A DNA stretch of 49,247 nucleotides from NCBI GenBank assembly GCA_964562375.1, contig CAZLSW010000019.1, positions 1 through 49,247 on the forward strand, in the 5' to 3' direction. Below, piece by piece: positions 35,163 through 43,199 of the stretch. The notes beneath the pieces were generated by a model. It saw only the letters and a list, made by a program, of their open reading frames with translations. It did no database searches and had not been told where the DNA came from. The stretch comes from JAJPXC01 sp964562375 (GTDB taxonomy: Bacteria; Bacteroidota; Bacteroidia; Bacteroidales; Muribaculaceae). Within the stretch, counting starts at the first letter, position 1; each line of letters begins with the position of its first letter. The position numbers and the translations under genes were made by a program.

Positions 35163-36217
35163 TAATAGTTGATTATACGGTTGTAGTATTCCGATATTTT
35201 TCCGCTATATCCGGCGTCCTTTTTTCGCTTGTTGTTCTTTTGGTAGCAGGTGTAGAGACTCTTGGCGGTAGAGACTGCGGCATCCTTGGTGATGCGGCCC
35301 GTGTGGAGGCTCTGGTAGGTGTTGTCGAGACGCTGATAAATCTGGTCGGCCGACAGGGAACAGTAGTTGCAGTGATGCTGTTTTATCACTTTGTGGTTGC
35401 CGCAGTCGTGATTGTATTTGTTGAGGTCGATGTCCTTCACCGAGTTGAGGAGCTCGGTGTAACGCTGGTGTGGGAGATCCTGCGACATCCACGAGCGATT
35501 GGCTTCGATCACTTGGTTGATGGCTGTGATTAGACTGTCTTGTGTGGCCTTGTATGGCGCCTGTTGCTGAGCGAGGGAAGGCTTGTGGGCGTTGTTGGGG
35601 CAGAATGTTACAAAGTCGAGACGGCTATGGAAGTCGTTGACGCGTTGCTTGAGGGCAACATAGTCGGGATCCTGCTCGCTCCACACCACCACGTCGATTT
35701 TGAGCACGAGCAGGTCCTCGCGCAGGATGGTGTACTTGGATGATTTCAGAAATTTCTTGGGGTCGTACACCACGCGATAAATGGGGATTGTGACCTCGAT
35801 CGGGCTGGAGGTGGACGCGTGGAAGGTGAAGAGATCCTTGCTTTCGGCCGGAATCACTTTTACTTGATTCTCTCCCAGGTATTTGCAACCTTGGACTGAA
35901 CGCTTGCCCTTGTCGCCGCCGTAGGTTTTGGAGAATTCAAATTTGGGTTTTAGCTTTTTGAGCTGCGACTCCGATTGGCCGTTTTTGAACAAGAAAAGCA
36001 CCTCGTCCATGGTCAAGTTCTCCATGCTCACGCGAATGCTGGCCTCCTGGGCGTAGGCGGTGACCAGTTGGACGGTGACGTTGGCGTAACCGAGGGAGAT
36101 TGTTTGGGTCTCGTTGTCTTGCCTGTCGAGGGTAATGCGTTTCTCTTGATAGTCGGCTCGGGCGATGGCGGGCAGGAGAAGAAAGAGGGTAAATAAACAG
36201 AATATGCGGTGTGTCAT
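35162..36217 (-). CDS. secreted cysteine-containing protein of unknown function
   Basis: A 351-residue exported protein with a clear signal peptide (FCLFTLFLLLPAIARA). The first half is beta-rich and similar in style to the N-terminal domain of the next gene (NVTVQLVTAYAQEASIRV; PIEVTIPIYRVVYDPKKFL; LVLKIDVVVWSEQD). The second half is helical with several Cys and His residues: CPNNAHK, HDCGNHKVIKQHHCNYCS, CYQKNNKRKK. These may form disulfides or bind metal. Overlaps the E2 gene by 4 bp and abuts the coiled-coil gene by a shared base. Probably an envelope component of the same apparatus. Confidence 0.55.
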   Translation of the reverse strand: MTHRIFCLFTLFLLLPAIARADYQEKRITLDRQDNETQTISLGYANVTVQLVTAYAQEASIRVSMENLTMDEVLFLFKNGQSESQLKKLKPKFEFSKTYGGDKGKRSVQGCKYLGENQVKVIPAESKDLFTFHASTSSPIEVTIPIYRVVYDPKKFLKSSKYTILREDLLVLKIDVVVWSEQDPDYVALKQRVNDFHSRLDFVTFCPNNAHKPSLAQQQAPYKATQDSLITAINQVIEANRSWMSQDLPHQRYTELLNSVKDIDLNKYNHDCGNHKVIKQHHCNYCSLSADQIYQRLDNTYQSLHTGRITKDAAVSTAKSLYTCYQKNNKRKKDAGYSGKISEYYNRIINY

Positions 36218-36870
36218 ATCTTGCGAGCTGTGATTTTAACGGTAGCGTTTGAGGGTCGGAAAGAGGAGGCGGGAGTGCTGGCCTGCGCCTCGGTCATGTC
36301 CTGGCCGAATCGGGTCCAGCCGTTTGGCTCACCTTCCTCGCGCACCCATTCGGCCACGTTTTGGTCCTCGGGGTAGGGGTAGGTGTTTTTTGCGTGGTAG
36401 AGCTGGTATTTGAGATATCGTTCCACGCGTAAAACGAGGTCCTTGAGGGATGCCAGGACGCCCATCTCCTTGATTGTGAGGCACACGTGGCCCTTGAAGC
36501 TCCCCGAGTATCGAATGTTTGGGTGCCAGATGTCGGTGCGGAAAGTGAAGATGGGGTTGCCGTCGGCCGAGGGGTAGTTGTTTGGGAGAACTATCGACAT
36601 CTTGTGGAGGTAACCGAAAATAGGTTCGCGGGGCACGGCGCCCTCCTTGACGCCGACGATTGATTTCACGCGGTACCAAATCTCGTATTCGGTGGGCAAG
36701 CCCATTACATTTTTGCGGCGGATGATGTAGGAGAGCGAAGGGGTGCGTGGATTCTCGGCGGCTGCTTTGCGTTTTGCGCAGAGGGAGTCGAGTTCCTTCC
36801 ACTCCTTCCACAGGCGCGCGTCGCGCCCCGACAGCTCTTTTTGGTTGAAATTGTTGATAGCTTCGTTCAT
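36214..36870 (-). CDS. E2-like ubiquitin-conjugating enzyme
   Basis: A 218-residue protein with the UBC fold pattern. An N-terminal helix (ARLWKEWKELDSLCAKR, about 18-34) is followed by strands, then PNNYPSADGNPIFTFRTDIWHPNI, which tracks the eukaryotic 'YP...P.V.F.T.I.HPNI'. HPN is at 116-118 and the expected catalytic cysteine is Cys130 in GHVCL, 12 residues after HPN Asn118 (eukaryotic E2s: 'G.iCL'). A helix (ASLKDLVLRVERYL) equals the post-active-site helix. The C-terminal 35 residues are a low-complexity extension. It should accept the Ubl from E1 as a thioester. It follows the Ubl gene by 3 bp and overlaps the next gene by 4 bp. Confidence 0.9.
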   Translation of the reverse strand: MNEAINNFNQKELSGRDARLWKEWKELDSLCAKRKAAAENPRTPSLSYIIRRKNVMGLPTEYEIWYRVKSIVGVKEGAVPREPIFGYLHKMSIVLPNNYPSADGNPIFTFRTDIWHPNIRYSGSFKGHVCLTIKEMGVLASLKDLVLRVERYLKYQLYHAKNTYPYPEDQNVAEWVREEGEPNGWTRFGQDMTEAQASTPASSFRPSNATVKITARKI

Positions 36871-36873
36871 AGC

Positions 36874-37203
36874 TTATCCAGCGATGGGTACAGAGATAAG
36901 GTGAAGGTGGTCAAATGGTTGGATGTTGTAATCGATGAGAGCTTGCTCGCGGCCGTCCTCGTCCTCGAATTCGAGAATCTCGGGTTCCTCGCCGTCGTCC
37001 ATAATCTGGCCCAAGAGGTACTGGATGGGGTTTCCTCCGTTGTCGAGCTTGGGAAGCTCGAATACGGCTACGATGCTGGCGATTTGGTCGCGGATTGTTT
37101 TGTTGGGGTCGGTGACTTTGACCTCCACTTCTTCGTAGGAGGTGCCGTCGATTGTGAGGTTGATGATGAAATCATCAGCGTAGTCGATTTCTTCGTTTTG
37201 CAT
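36874..37203 (-). CDS. ubiquitin-like protein ending in Ala-Gly
   Basis: A 109-residue acidic protein with a beta-grasp pattern. Strand pair FIINLTIDGTSYEEVEVKVTD (12-32), helix RDQIASIVAVFEL (38-50), strands with IQYLLGQ and LEFEDED, and a closing strand LHLISVPIAG. The chain stops exactly at Gly109, so the C-terminal glycine is free without processing. Its position directly ahead of the E2 gene, with E1, RING and JAB genes in the same operon, supports use as the modifier. Eukaryotic ubiquitin ends in Gly-Gly; here the end is Ala-Gly. An A/T-rich leader lies before the ATG. Alternative: a YukD-like structural protein. Confidence 0.8.
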   Translation of the reverse strand: MQNEEIDYADDFIINLTIDGTSYEEVEVKVTDPNKTIRDQIASIVAVFELPKLDNGGNPIQYLLGQIMDDGEEPEILEFEDEDGREQALIDYNIQPFDHLHLISVPIAG

Positions 37204-37299
37204 ATTTCGGGTATTTTTATTTAATTATTTTTTCGAATGCACGAATGCACGAGTGAACGAGGGGCGAGGCAGGGGTGACGAATGCGCGAGGGGGGACGG

Positions 37300-38325
37300 T
37301 TACCAGAGCCAGGCGCCTCGTGGTTGCGAGTAATTGGGAGAGCGGTAATGCTCGAATCCGTTTTTGAACACAATCAGTTGATAGGTGTCGACCTTGATTA
37401 CTGCTGGCTCCTGGAGGCCGAAACGGAACATGGCCAATTCATATCGGCGCCCGTCGGGGGAGAATCGGATGATAAAGTCGGCTTTGGTTTCGGGATGAGC
37501 GCCGTAGAAACGCTCAAAGGTGTCGCGTATTTCCTCCTCGTCGAGCCACATATAAGCAGAATATTGTGATTTTCCTTGTGTCCACCCAAGGGCAAGCTTC
37601 TTGGGCTTACCTGCCATATGATATTTCATTAGCGAGCCGTCGTTGAGTTTGTCGAACGTTCCGTCCCACAGGGCCTCCATAATCTGTGATATCTCCACCT
37701 TTGTATCATCCTCGGAAAGGGGCAACCACTTCTTTTCCTTCTCCTCCCACACCTTAGCCTCGGGGCAATACCGATAGCAATATTGCCGCATATACCCCTG
37801 ATAGGGAGATTTCTCAGGAACAGGCTGCCTTTGTGCTTCTGGGCAAGATTTCAATAATTGCGCGCAATATTGGGGTAGCGTCCATTTATGAGGAATAAAA
37901 TCGGTAACATTATTTTCAGGAATACATTCGGCTTTTTCCCACAACAGGAGCACGGATTTTTGAGGTCCAGCGGTCCAAACGGCCACACGTCCCAATGGAG
38001 CCATACCAACGACCAAATGGGTATAGTCAGTGTCGCTCTTCCACAGGTCAATGATTTGTTGTGTAGGGAGTGGGGTTTCCAAGAGATAATATTTTTGTTC
38101 GACAAGTGATAACCACAGAATGCTCAATCGATAAGGCACCGGTTTCTCATCAACAAGCGAAATGACGGTAGAAAGGATTTCCCCCCAGTCACACCTAAAG
38201 GGGATAGCCTTAGGAATCTCGATTGCTTGATTGTCGTCGATCCATAGCAAGCCGAAATACACATCCGTAGGGAACTCATACGGAGCGCAACCAGAAATTT
38301 TTATGTCGAGTAGATGGGAGCTCAA
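37300..38325 (-). CDS. DUF2931-like protein, possible immunity or accessory protein
   Basis: About 341 residues if the TTG at 38325 is used; an upstream ATG at 38442 gives 380 residues but overlaps the effector gene by 98 bp. The patterns GCAPYEFPTDVYFGLLWI and PLGRVAVWTAGPQKSVLLLWE fit the DUF2931 family, small proteins often found beside T6SS lipase effectors. The C-terminal half (FIIRFSPDGRRYELAMFRFG; FKNGFEHYRSPNYSQPRGAWLW) resembles a repeat of the same fold. It lies directly after the Tle1-like gene and shares its lower GC content, so an immunity or chaperone role for that effector is likely. Confidence 0.6.
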   Translation of the reverse strand: MSSHLLDIKISGCAPYEFPTDVYFGLLWIDDNQAIEIPKAIPFRCDWGEILSTVISLVDEKPVPYRLSILWLSLVEQKYYLLETPLPTQQIIDLWKSDTDYTHLVVGMAPLGRVAVWTAGPQKSVLLLWEKAECIPENNVTDFIPHKWTLPQYCAQLLKSCPEAQRQPVPEKSPYQGYMRQYCYRYCPEAKVWEEKEKKWLPLSEDDTKVEISQIMEALWDGTFDKLNDGSLMKYHMAGKPKKLALGWTQGKSQYSAYMWLDEEEIRDTFERFYGAHPETKADFIIRFSPDGRRYELAMFRFGLQEPAVIKVDTYQLIVFKNGFEHYRSPNYSQPRGAWLW

Positions 38326-38344
38326 AATGTCAAGGAGAAAAAAT

Positions 38345-40729
38345 TTACACTTTATTGGTAATGTTCTTTTTGAGATTCTTTTGATCTTCTTTCTTTTTCT
38401 TCTCGCTGTCCACAAGAGACACCATTGGTGGCTGGCCGGCATTAATGATTTTCACTTTGAATGATTCTCCAGGAAAAGAATACATATAATTTACCCCTTC
38501 AGAGCAACTCCCCGGTGGTGTATCATCTCCTGAATATAGGATACGGCATATCCTTGCATTGTCATCGTAGTTACATTCGTTTCCGAAATTGGCTCCGTCA
38601 ATTCCAAAAAAATCTGCGATATCCATTCCATCTGAAAAATCTAACGTGAGTAATGTTTTCAAACGGCTTTTGGAATAGTCGGCGGTCAATTGACAAGAAG
38701 AAGTGAAGTGGAGATATTTTCGACGTAGATTACGATAAAAATCACCCGAATATCCACCTTCTGGCACAAGCCACACACGCTTATCTGCAGAGGAAACTTC
38801 CTTTACCATTTGCTCAGCAAGGCCTTGCAATTCGCTTGGTATTGCATAAGGAGCAAAATCATCCCGGAATAGACTCTTAAATCCTTCGTTATGAGGACCC
38901 TTAACGGCAGTAAGCATCATTTTAAGAGAGATTGTGCTGTATTCCCCTAAACGGTAACCAGTAAATTTTAATTCGTCGTCGTTTTTCTTACACTTAAGAG
39001 TGGTTCTCTGGGGATTATTATTTTCATCGTAAAATTGGCAATATTGTTCTTCACCCCACTTTAAGTCAACCCATCCTAACTGAGGTAGTGCATCTACAAT
39101 AGGTCTTAAATTTTGAGAGTCAGAAGTGGAACTTTGAGTCCATGGATTGGAAACAAACATATAAGCGCTCTCATTATTCTGAGATCCAAACCATCTTTTG
39201 GACCCGATCTCACTCAGAGATGATAAAATTTTGTTGTCTATGATCGATTTGGATATATATTTAACTCCTAATGCAGTTGCTTTCACAGCGATACTATCAT
39301 TTGTAAGAGTTTCAACGAAATCGGCTGTAGCATTTACTGCTTTTGCGCCGTTTTTAATTGTTTCGGCATTTTTACGAGGGATGAAATTATACAATACCCT
39401 TTCACGATTGATGCCATCAACATAACTTCCACCCACATCGGAATGGCACCCTGGGATAATAATTTCTTTTCCGTTTCCGATAAAACTGCCAATGTTTACT
39501 AAAGCGAAATTTTCTCGGAATTCATCGCCAGCACATATATGCAATACATATCCCATACTTTTGGTTTTGGGAATGTATAGCCCATAATCATATGCATTGA
39601 GATAATGATAGATGTCTTTACATTCTGGGGGGACAAGATCAGTATTTTCAAGTAAATCTTTGAGGGAATTGACCCATCCATCTTTCTGCTGTAAGAATCC
39701 AATAGAGGCTACGGTGTCATAAATTCCGAGGAATTCAACTTTAACGTTAGAACGGTTAATTATTCCTGTGCCCGCTCCTCCAGGATTCAAAAAATTGTGT
39801 TCCATGAATGGAAGCCTCCCATTTTTTACAAGCGAACGAGCAGTGTTAAATTCTTGCAAGAACTCGTTTTCCCTCGGAAGTGGCTTAGAAGACGCGTCTC
39901 GAGCAGTTAATTGAGTAAATAATCGAGCGCATGTGGAACCGCGACTGAATCCAAAAACATAGAAATGAAAATAAGTGCTTTCATTTATTCGAGAACTTAA
40001 ACTACTAAGGTAATCATGGATATGTTTTACTGCTTTACCAACAAGAGTAGCAACGCCCGTTGGCCCAAAGCCAAATCCTAAACCAATAATATTTTGTTTT
40101 AACCCATATTTGATACCAATACTTTCCGCTCCACTGCCTTCTACATATACATTGAAATAATAGGTTTCGGCTGTGTTTTGCTGCTTGTTTAAGAGACTAT
40201 GCAATATGGCGACATTAGAATAAGATTTCTCAGTATCGTCATGCATGGTATTTGTGTCGATAACAGCCTGAGATTGAAGGCGTTCCAAATCCTCAAAGAG
40301 ATTGGTTACTTCTTGATTTTTTCTTTCTATTTTAGGTAAATAAGCGTTAGAGATTATTTGTCGTTGTTCTTCAACACTCAATACCGAGTAAATAGATTTT
40401 TCGTATATCCGAGCATCTTCGTGAACTGCGGTTATTTTGCTGGAGTAGTCTGCTTTTAACCTTTTGAGTTCTTTTTGTGCTTTTTCTAATTCTGAAATCT
40501 TATTTTGGATATCATCATATGAATCAACTTGGTCAGGTGTGCCATTTTTAGGATCAGAATATTGTTTATTTTTTAGAGGCTTCTTTTGGTTGTAGGTGTG
40601 GTAATGGGCTTGTTGCACCATGTTGTTGGAGGTGCCGTCGAAGAAAACGCCGATATGGAAGTGCTTGATGAACTGCTGTTCGGCTTCGTCGGTTTTATCG
40701 GGATTGTTAGCGTCGATGTAGTTAATCAT
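38345..40729 (-). CDS. Tle1-like T6SS lipase effector (DUF2235)
   Basis: A 794-residue alpha/beta hydrolase of the DUF2235/Tle1 family, phospholipases delivered by T6SS into rival cells. Catalytic set: nucleophile Ser262 in GFSRG, Asp338 in GIYDTVAS, His429 in PGCHSDVGGSY; the family N-terminal motif HIGVFFDGTSNN is at 24-36. An insert of about 100 residues (70-155) is a predicted coiled coil (ISELEKAQKELKRLKADYSSK). The C-terminal part (about 470-794) has no recognised domain and may bind VgrG or PAAR. The gene is clearly AT-richer than the core, as expected of exchanged cargo. It follows the PAAR-like gene, 19 bp away. Confidence 0.9.
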   Translation of the reverse strand: MINYIDANNPDKTDEAEQQFIKHFHIGVFFDGTSNNMVQQAHYHTYNQKKPLKNKQYSDPKNGTPDQVDSYDDIQNKISELEKAQKELKRLKADYSSKITAVHEDARIYEKSIYSVLSVEEQRQIISNAYLPKIERKNQEVTNLFEDLERLQSQAVIDTNTMHDDTEKSYSNVAILHSLLNKQQNTAETYYFNVYVEGSGAESIGIKYGLKQNIIGLGFGFGPTGVATLVGKAVKHIHDYLSSLSSRINESTYFHFYVFGFSRGSTCARLFTQLTARDASSKPLPRENEFLQEFNTARSLVKNGRLPFMEHNFLNPGGAGTGIINRSNVKVEFLGIYDTVASIGFLQQKDGWVNSLKDLLENTDLVPPECKDIYHYLNAYDYGLYIPKTKSMGYVLHICAGDEFRENFALVNIGSFIGNGKEIIIPGCHSDVGGSYVDGINRERVLYNFIPRKNAETIKNGAKAVNATADFVETLTNDSIAVKATALGVKYISKSIIDNKILSSLSEIGSKRWFGSQNNESAYMFVSNPWTQSSTSDSQNLRPIVDALPQLGWVDLKWGEEQYCQFYDENNNPQRTTLKCKKNDDELKFTGYRLGEYSTISLKMMLTAVKGPHNEGFKSLFRDDFAPYAIPSELQGLAEQMVKEVSSADKRVWLVPEGGYSGDFYRNLRRKYLHFTSSCQLTADYSKSRLKTLLTLDFSDGMDIADFFGIDGANFGNECNYDDNARICRILYSGDDTPPGSCSEGVNYMYSFPGESFKVKIINAGQPPMVSLVDSEKKKKEDQKNLKKNITNKV

Positions 40730-40748
40730 AAAAGTCGGGTGGCGTTGA

Positions 40749-41174
40749 CTATTTATGTGATTGTAAGGGGAGGGTGGGGGGAGGGGTTTGGTCGCCGGGG
40801 GTTTGGCCGTCGAAGGTGATGGAGATGATGCCGCCGTAGACGCAGCGGCAGGTTGAGGATTTCAGGAGGGCGGGTTGTCCCTGGAGGAGGTTGTCGTTTT
40901 TGCCGTTCATCCAGGGGTAAGGGGTGTTGGGGACGCAGGGCATTGGGGTAAGGTGGCCGTGGTTGGCCGAAGTGGCGCGTCCGGTGGGTGGATAGGCGGT
41001 GGTGTGGCATTTGCCGAATGGGGCGATGTTGGCCATCGACTGGTGGTCGGCGATGTTGGCCTGCGGTTGCCCGGTAAGGAAAATGGTGCGCGTGGGGAAG
41101 ACGGTGAGCGTAGAAATCTTGTCGCCCAGGGTGCAACGGATTTTGGCTGTGGAGCACACGTAGGAGTCGGCCAT
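40749..41174 (-). CDS. PAAR-like spike-tip protein (DUF4280)
   Basis: A 141-residue protein with the DUF4280 PAAR-like pattern: start YVCSTAKIRCTLGDK, middle ANIADHQSMANIAPFGKCH, then PMPCVPNTPYPW and closing SSTCRCVYGGIISITFDGQTP. The spaced Cys and His residues are expected to bind zinc. Proteins of this family cap VgrG and carry effectors. Gene order vgrG, PAAR-like, lipase (4 bp and 19 bp gaps) fits a loading module for the Tle1-like effector. The last ~12 residues are proline-rich and may be a flexible link. Confidence 0.85.
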   Translation of the reverse strand: MADSYVCSTAKIRCTLGDKISTLTVFPTRTIFLTGQPQANIADHQSMANIAPFGKCHTTAYPPTGRATSANHGHLTPMPCVPNTPYPWMNGKNDNLLQGQPALLKSSTCRCVYGGIISITFDGQTPGDQTPPPTLPLQSHK

Positions 41175-41177
41175 GGG

Positions 41178-43193
41178 TTAGTTGGTTTTCACCATCGCGG
41201 CCTTGATGTCGATGCGCTGGGCGGCATTTATGGCCATGGTGTCGGAGGCTTTTTGGTGATGAGTTTTGGAGTAGAGGGCCATTTGGTCGGAGGCCTCCTC
41301 GCGAATTGTGGTCGCGGAAACTTGGAGGCGGTCCTTGACACGCTGGTCCATGTTCTCGTCGACGGTGACGAAACGGTTGGCCGAGACGGCGAGGGAGTCG
41401 TTGTGGTCGATGGATGTAGAACGGTCGTTCCCGACGTGCTCGCGTATGTCGTTGTCGGCGGTGCGCTGCATGTCGTGAGAGGCGGCGATGAATATGTCGT
41501 TGTCGGCCGAGGCGTTGATGTCGTGGCCGGCGTGCATAATTATGTCATTTTTGGCGTAAAGCTCGATGTTGCCGGTCGATTCGAGGCGGATAAGTTTTTT
41601 GTCGGTGGAGAAGGTGAGGATATAGTTTTCCTTGCCGTTGTCGTAGATACGGATGTAGCCGTTCTCGCCTTGGTCGTGAATCTCGATTGTGTGGCCGTTG
41701 CGGGTGCGGATGGCTTTGACCTCGTTGGCACCGGGCAGCCAGGCTCCGTCGGGGTTCTCGGGGCCGTTGTAGAGCGTACCGGTGACGTAGGGACGCTCGG
41801 CGTTTCCACCCTCAAAGCCTATCATCACCTCCTCGCCAATCTCGGGGATAAAGCTGAAGCCTTTGCCTCCACCGGCGTGTGGTTGAGCGATACGTAGCCA
41901 AGGGGTGATCATCTGGGAGTCGAGTTCGGCTTGCCAGTCGAATTGCACACGGATGCGCCCCAGATGCTTTGGATCCTCGTTGTCGATAACCTTGGCACGG
42001 CAAGATTTGGCCGAGGGGTAGATGTCGGAGCGCGTGTATGGGGGATTGGGGCATGAGGCGGGGATTCCGGTGAAGCTGTTGTAGTAGGCGGCCATTTCCG
42101 AGAATGTGTGGGTAATCTCGGTGATGAGAATGGCGCTTTGCTCCACTTCGTTGGTGTCGACCAATGGGTCCTTGGCGAGGTATTTGTCGCGTATAATAAG
42201 GGTGGAGCCGATACGTAGCTGCGAGGCGTAGGATGTGCCTGAGTAGGTTAACATTTGCGATTGCTCGCCGAGCGCCTGGGCTTGGGTGGATACGGCGAGA
42301 ATGGTGTCGCGGGAGTCGACGTCGGCGAAACCACCCGAGTGAAGGTTCTGCAAGGTGGACTTGGTCATGTTTTTACGCGAGGCCGAGAGGATAGCGTCGG
42401 CCAGTGGGTTAACATCCTCCTCGAGGGTGTCGTCGCCGCCACGGGATTGCCCGGCGTAAGAGTTATAGGATGAAGCGACATGGTTGAAGGCGGTGTGCCG
42501 CATCTGCAGGTCCACGTTGTAGGAGGGTAGGTCCTGGCTTGGGTATCCGAGAGTAACGGTGTCGCCTTTGATGATTTGGCCGAACACCATTCTCTCGCCG
42601 TCGTTGTATAGCCATTGGCCGAAACGGCAGGCCAGACGCTGGATAAATGCGTAGTTGCTTTCGTTGTATTGGACGGTATAGGGTAGGGGATCGGTGAACG
42701 AGGGGTCGATCTCGGGGTTGATGTTTTCGCTGTAATCGCTGGTGACGTCTTCGATGATTTCGGCGAGGGTGAGATTCTCGAAAGATTTGCATGTGGGGTT
42801 GTCGAGCAAGAGGGCTTCGTAGCTACGAGCCTCGACGTCGACGACGTATTCCGACTCCGACCGGCTGCCGTGAGCCGAGGTGATTATGCCGTGGAATCGG
42901 AGGTCGGCAGTGTGGGTGTTTTCGTCGATTTTGGAGAGGTTGGCGATTGTGGCGGTTTCGAGGGTGAGGGTTACATCCTGGCCGATGATCAGGCCGCAGA
43001 GGTTGAACAGCGGGTCCTGGCTGTCCTCCTTGGGCCCTTTGCGCATCTGGAAAGAGAGCACATTGGGTTGCATGAGCGATTGGCTCAGGGAGAATGCGTC
43101 GACATGATATTCGGTGCCTGCGATTTCGATCAGGAAGTTTTGGGATTTGTCGTTGCCGATAGTAAGCTGGAGCGCGGTTACAGTAGACGCCAT
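41178..43193 (-). CDS. tssI: T6SS spike protein VgrG (TssI)
   Basis: A 671-residue spike trimer subunit. The gp27-like base domain (1-380) includes HVDAFSLSQSLMQPN and VQYNESNYAFIQRLACRFGQWLYNDGERMVFG; the OB domain is signed by RVQFDWQAELDSQMITPWLRIAQPHAGGGKG and FIPEIGEEVMIGFEGGNAERPYVTGTLYNG. Then comes the gp5-like repeat shaft (from about 470) with repeated short D/N-rich turns such as DNDIFIAASHDM. No extra C-terminal effector domain is present, so cargo is delivered through the separate PAAR-like protein. Confidence 0.95.
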   Translation of the reverse strand: MASTVTALQLTIGNDKSQNFLIEIAGTEYHVDAFSLSQSLMQPNVLSFQMRKGPKEDSQDPLFNLCGLIIGQDVTLTLETATIANLSKIDENTHTADLRFHGIITSAHGSRSESEYVVDVEARSYEALLLDNPTCKSFENLTLAEIIEDVTSDYSENINPEIDPSFTDPLPYTVQYNESNYAFIQRLACRFGQWLYNDGERMVFGQIIKGDTVTLGYPSQDLPSYNVDLQMRHTAFNHVASSYNSYAGQSRGGDDTLEEDVNPLADAILSASRKNMTKSTLQNLHSGGFADVDSRDTILAVSTQAQALGEQSQMLTYSGTSYASQLRIGSTLIIRDKYLAKDPLVDTNEVEQSAILITEITHTFSEMAAYYNSFTGIPASCPNPPYTRSDIYPSAKSCRAKVIDNEDPKHLGRIRVQFDWQAELDSQMITPWLRIAQPHAGGGKGFSFIPEIGEEVMIGFEGGNAERPYVTGTLYNGPENPDGAWLPGANEVKAIRTRNGHTIEIHDQGENGYIRIYDNGKENYILTFSTDKKLIRLESTGNIELYAKNDIIMHAGHDINASADNDIFIAASHDMQRTADNDIREHVGNDRSTSIDHNDSLAVSANRFVTVDENMDQRVKDRLQVSATTIREEASDQMALYSKTHHQKASDTMAINAAQRIDIKAAMVKTN

Positions 43194-43199
43194 TCTCGA

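Noticed and set aside
36874..37203. ThiS/MoaD-type sulfur carrier instead of a protein modifier
   Set aside because: No thiamine or molybdopterin genes nearby, no Gly-Gly end, and a cognate E2, RING and JAMM set is present in the same operon.
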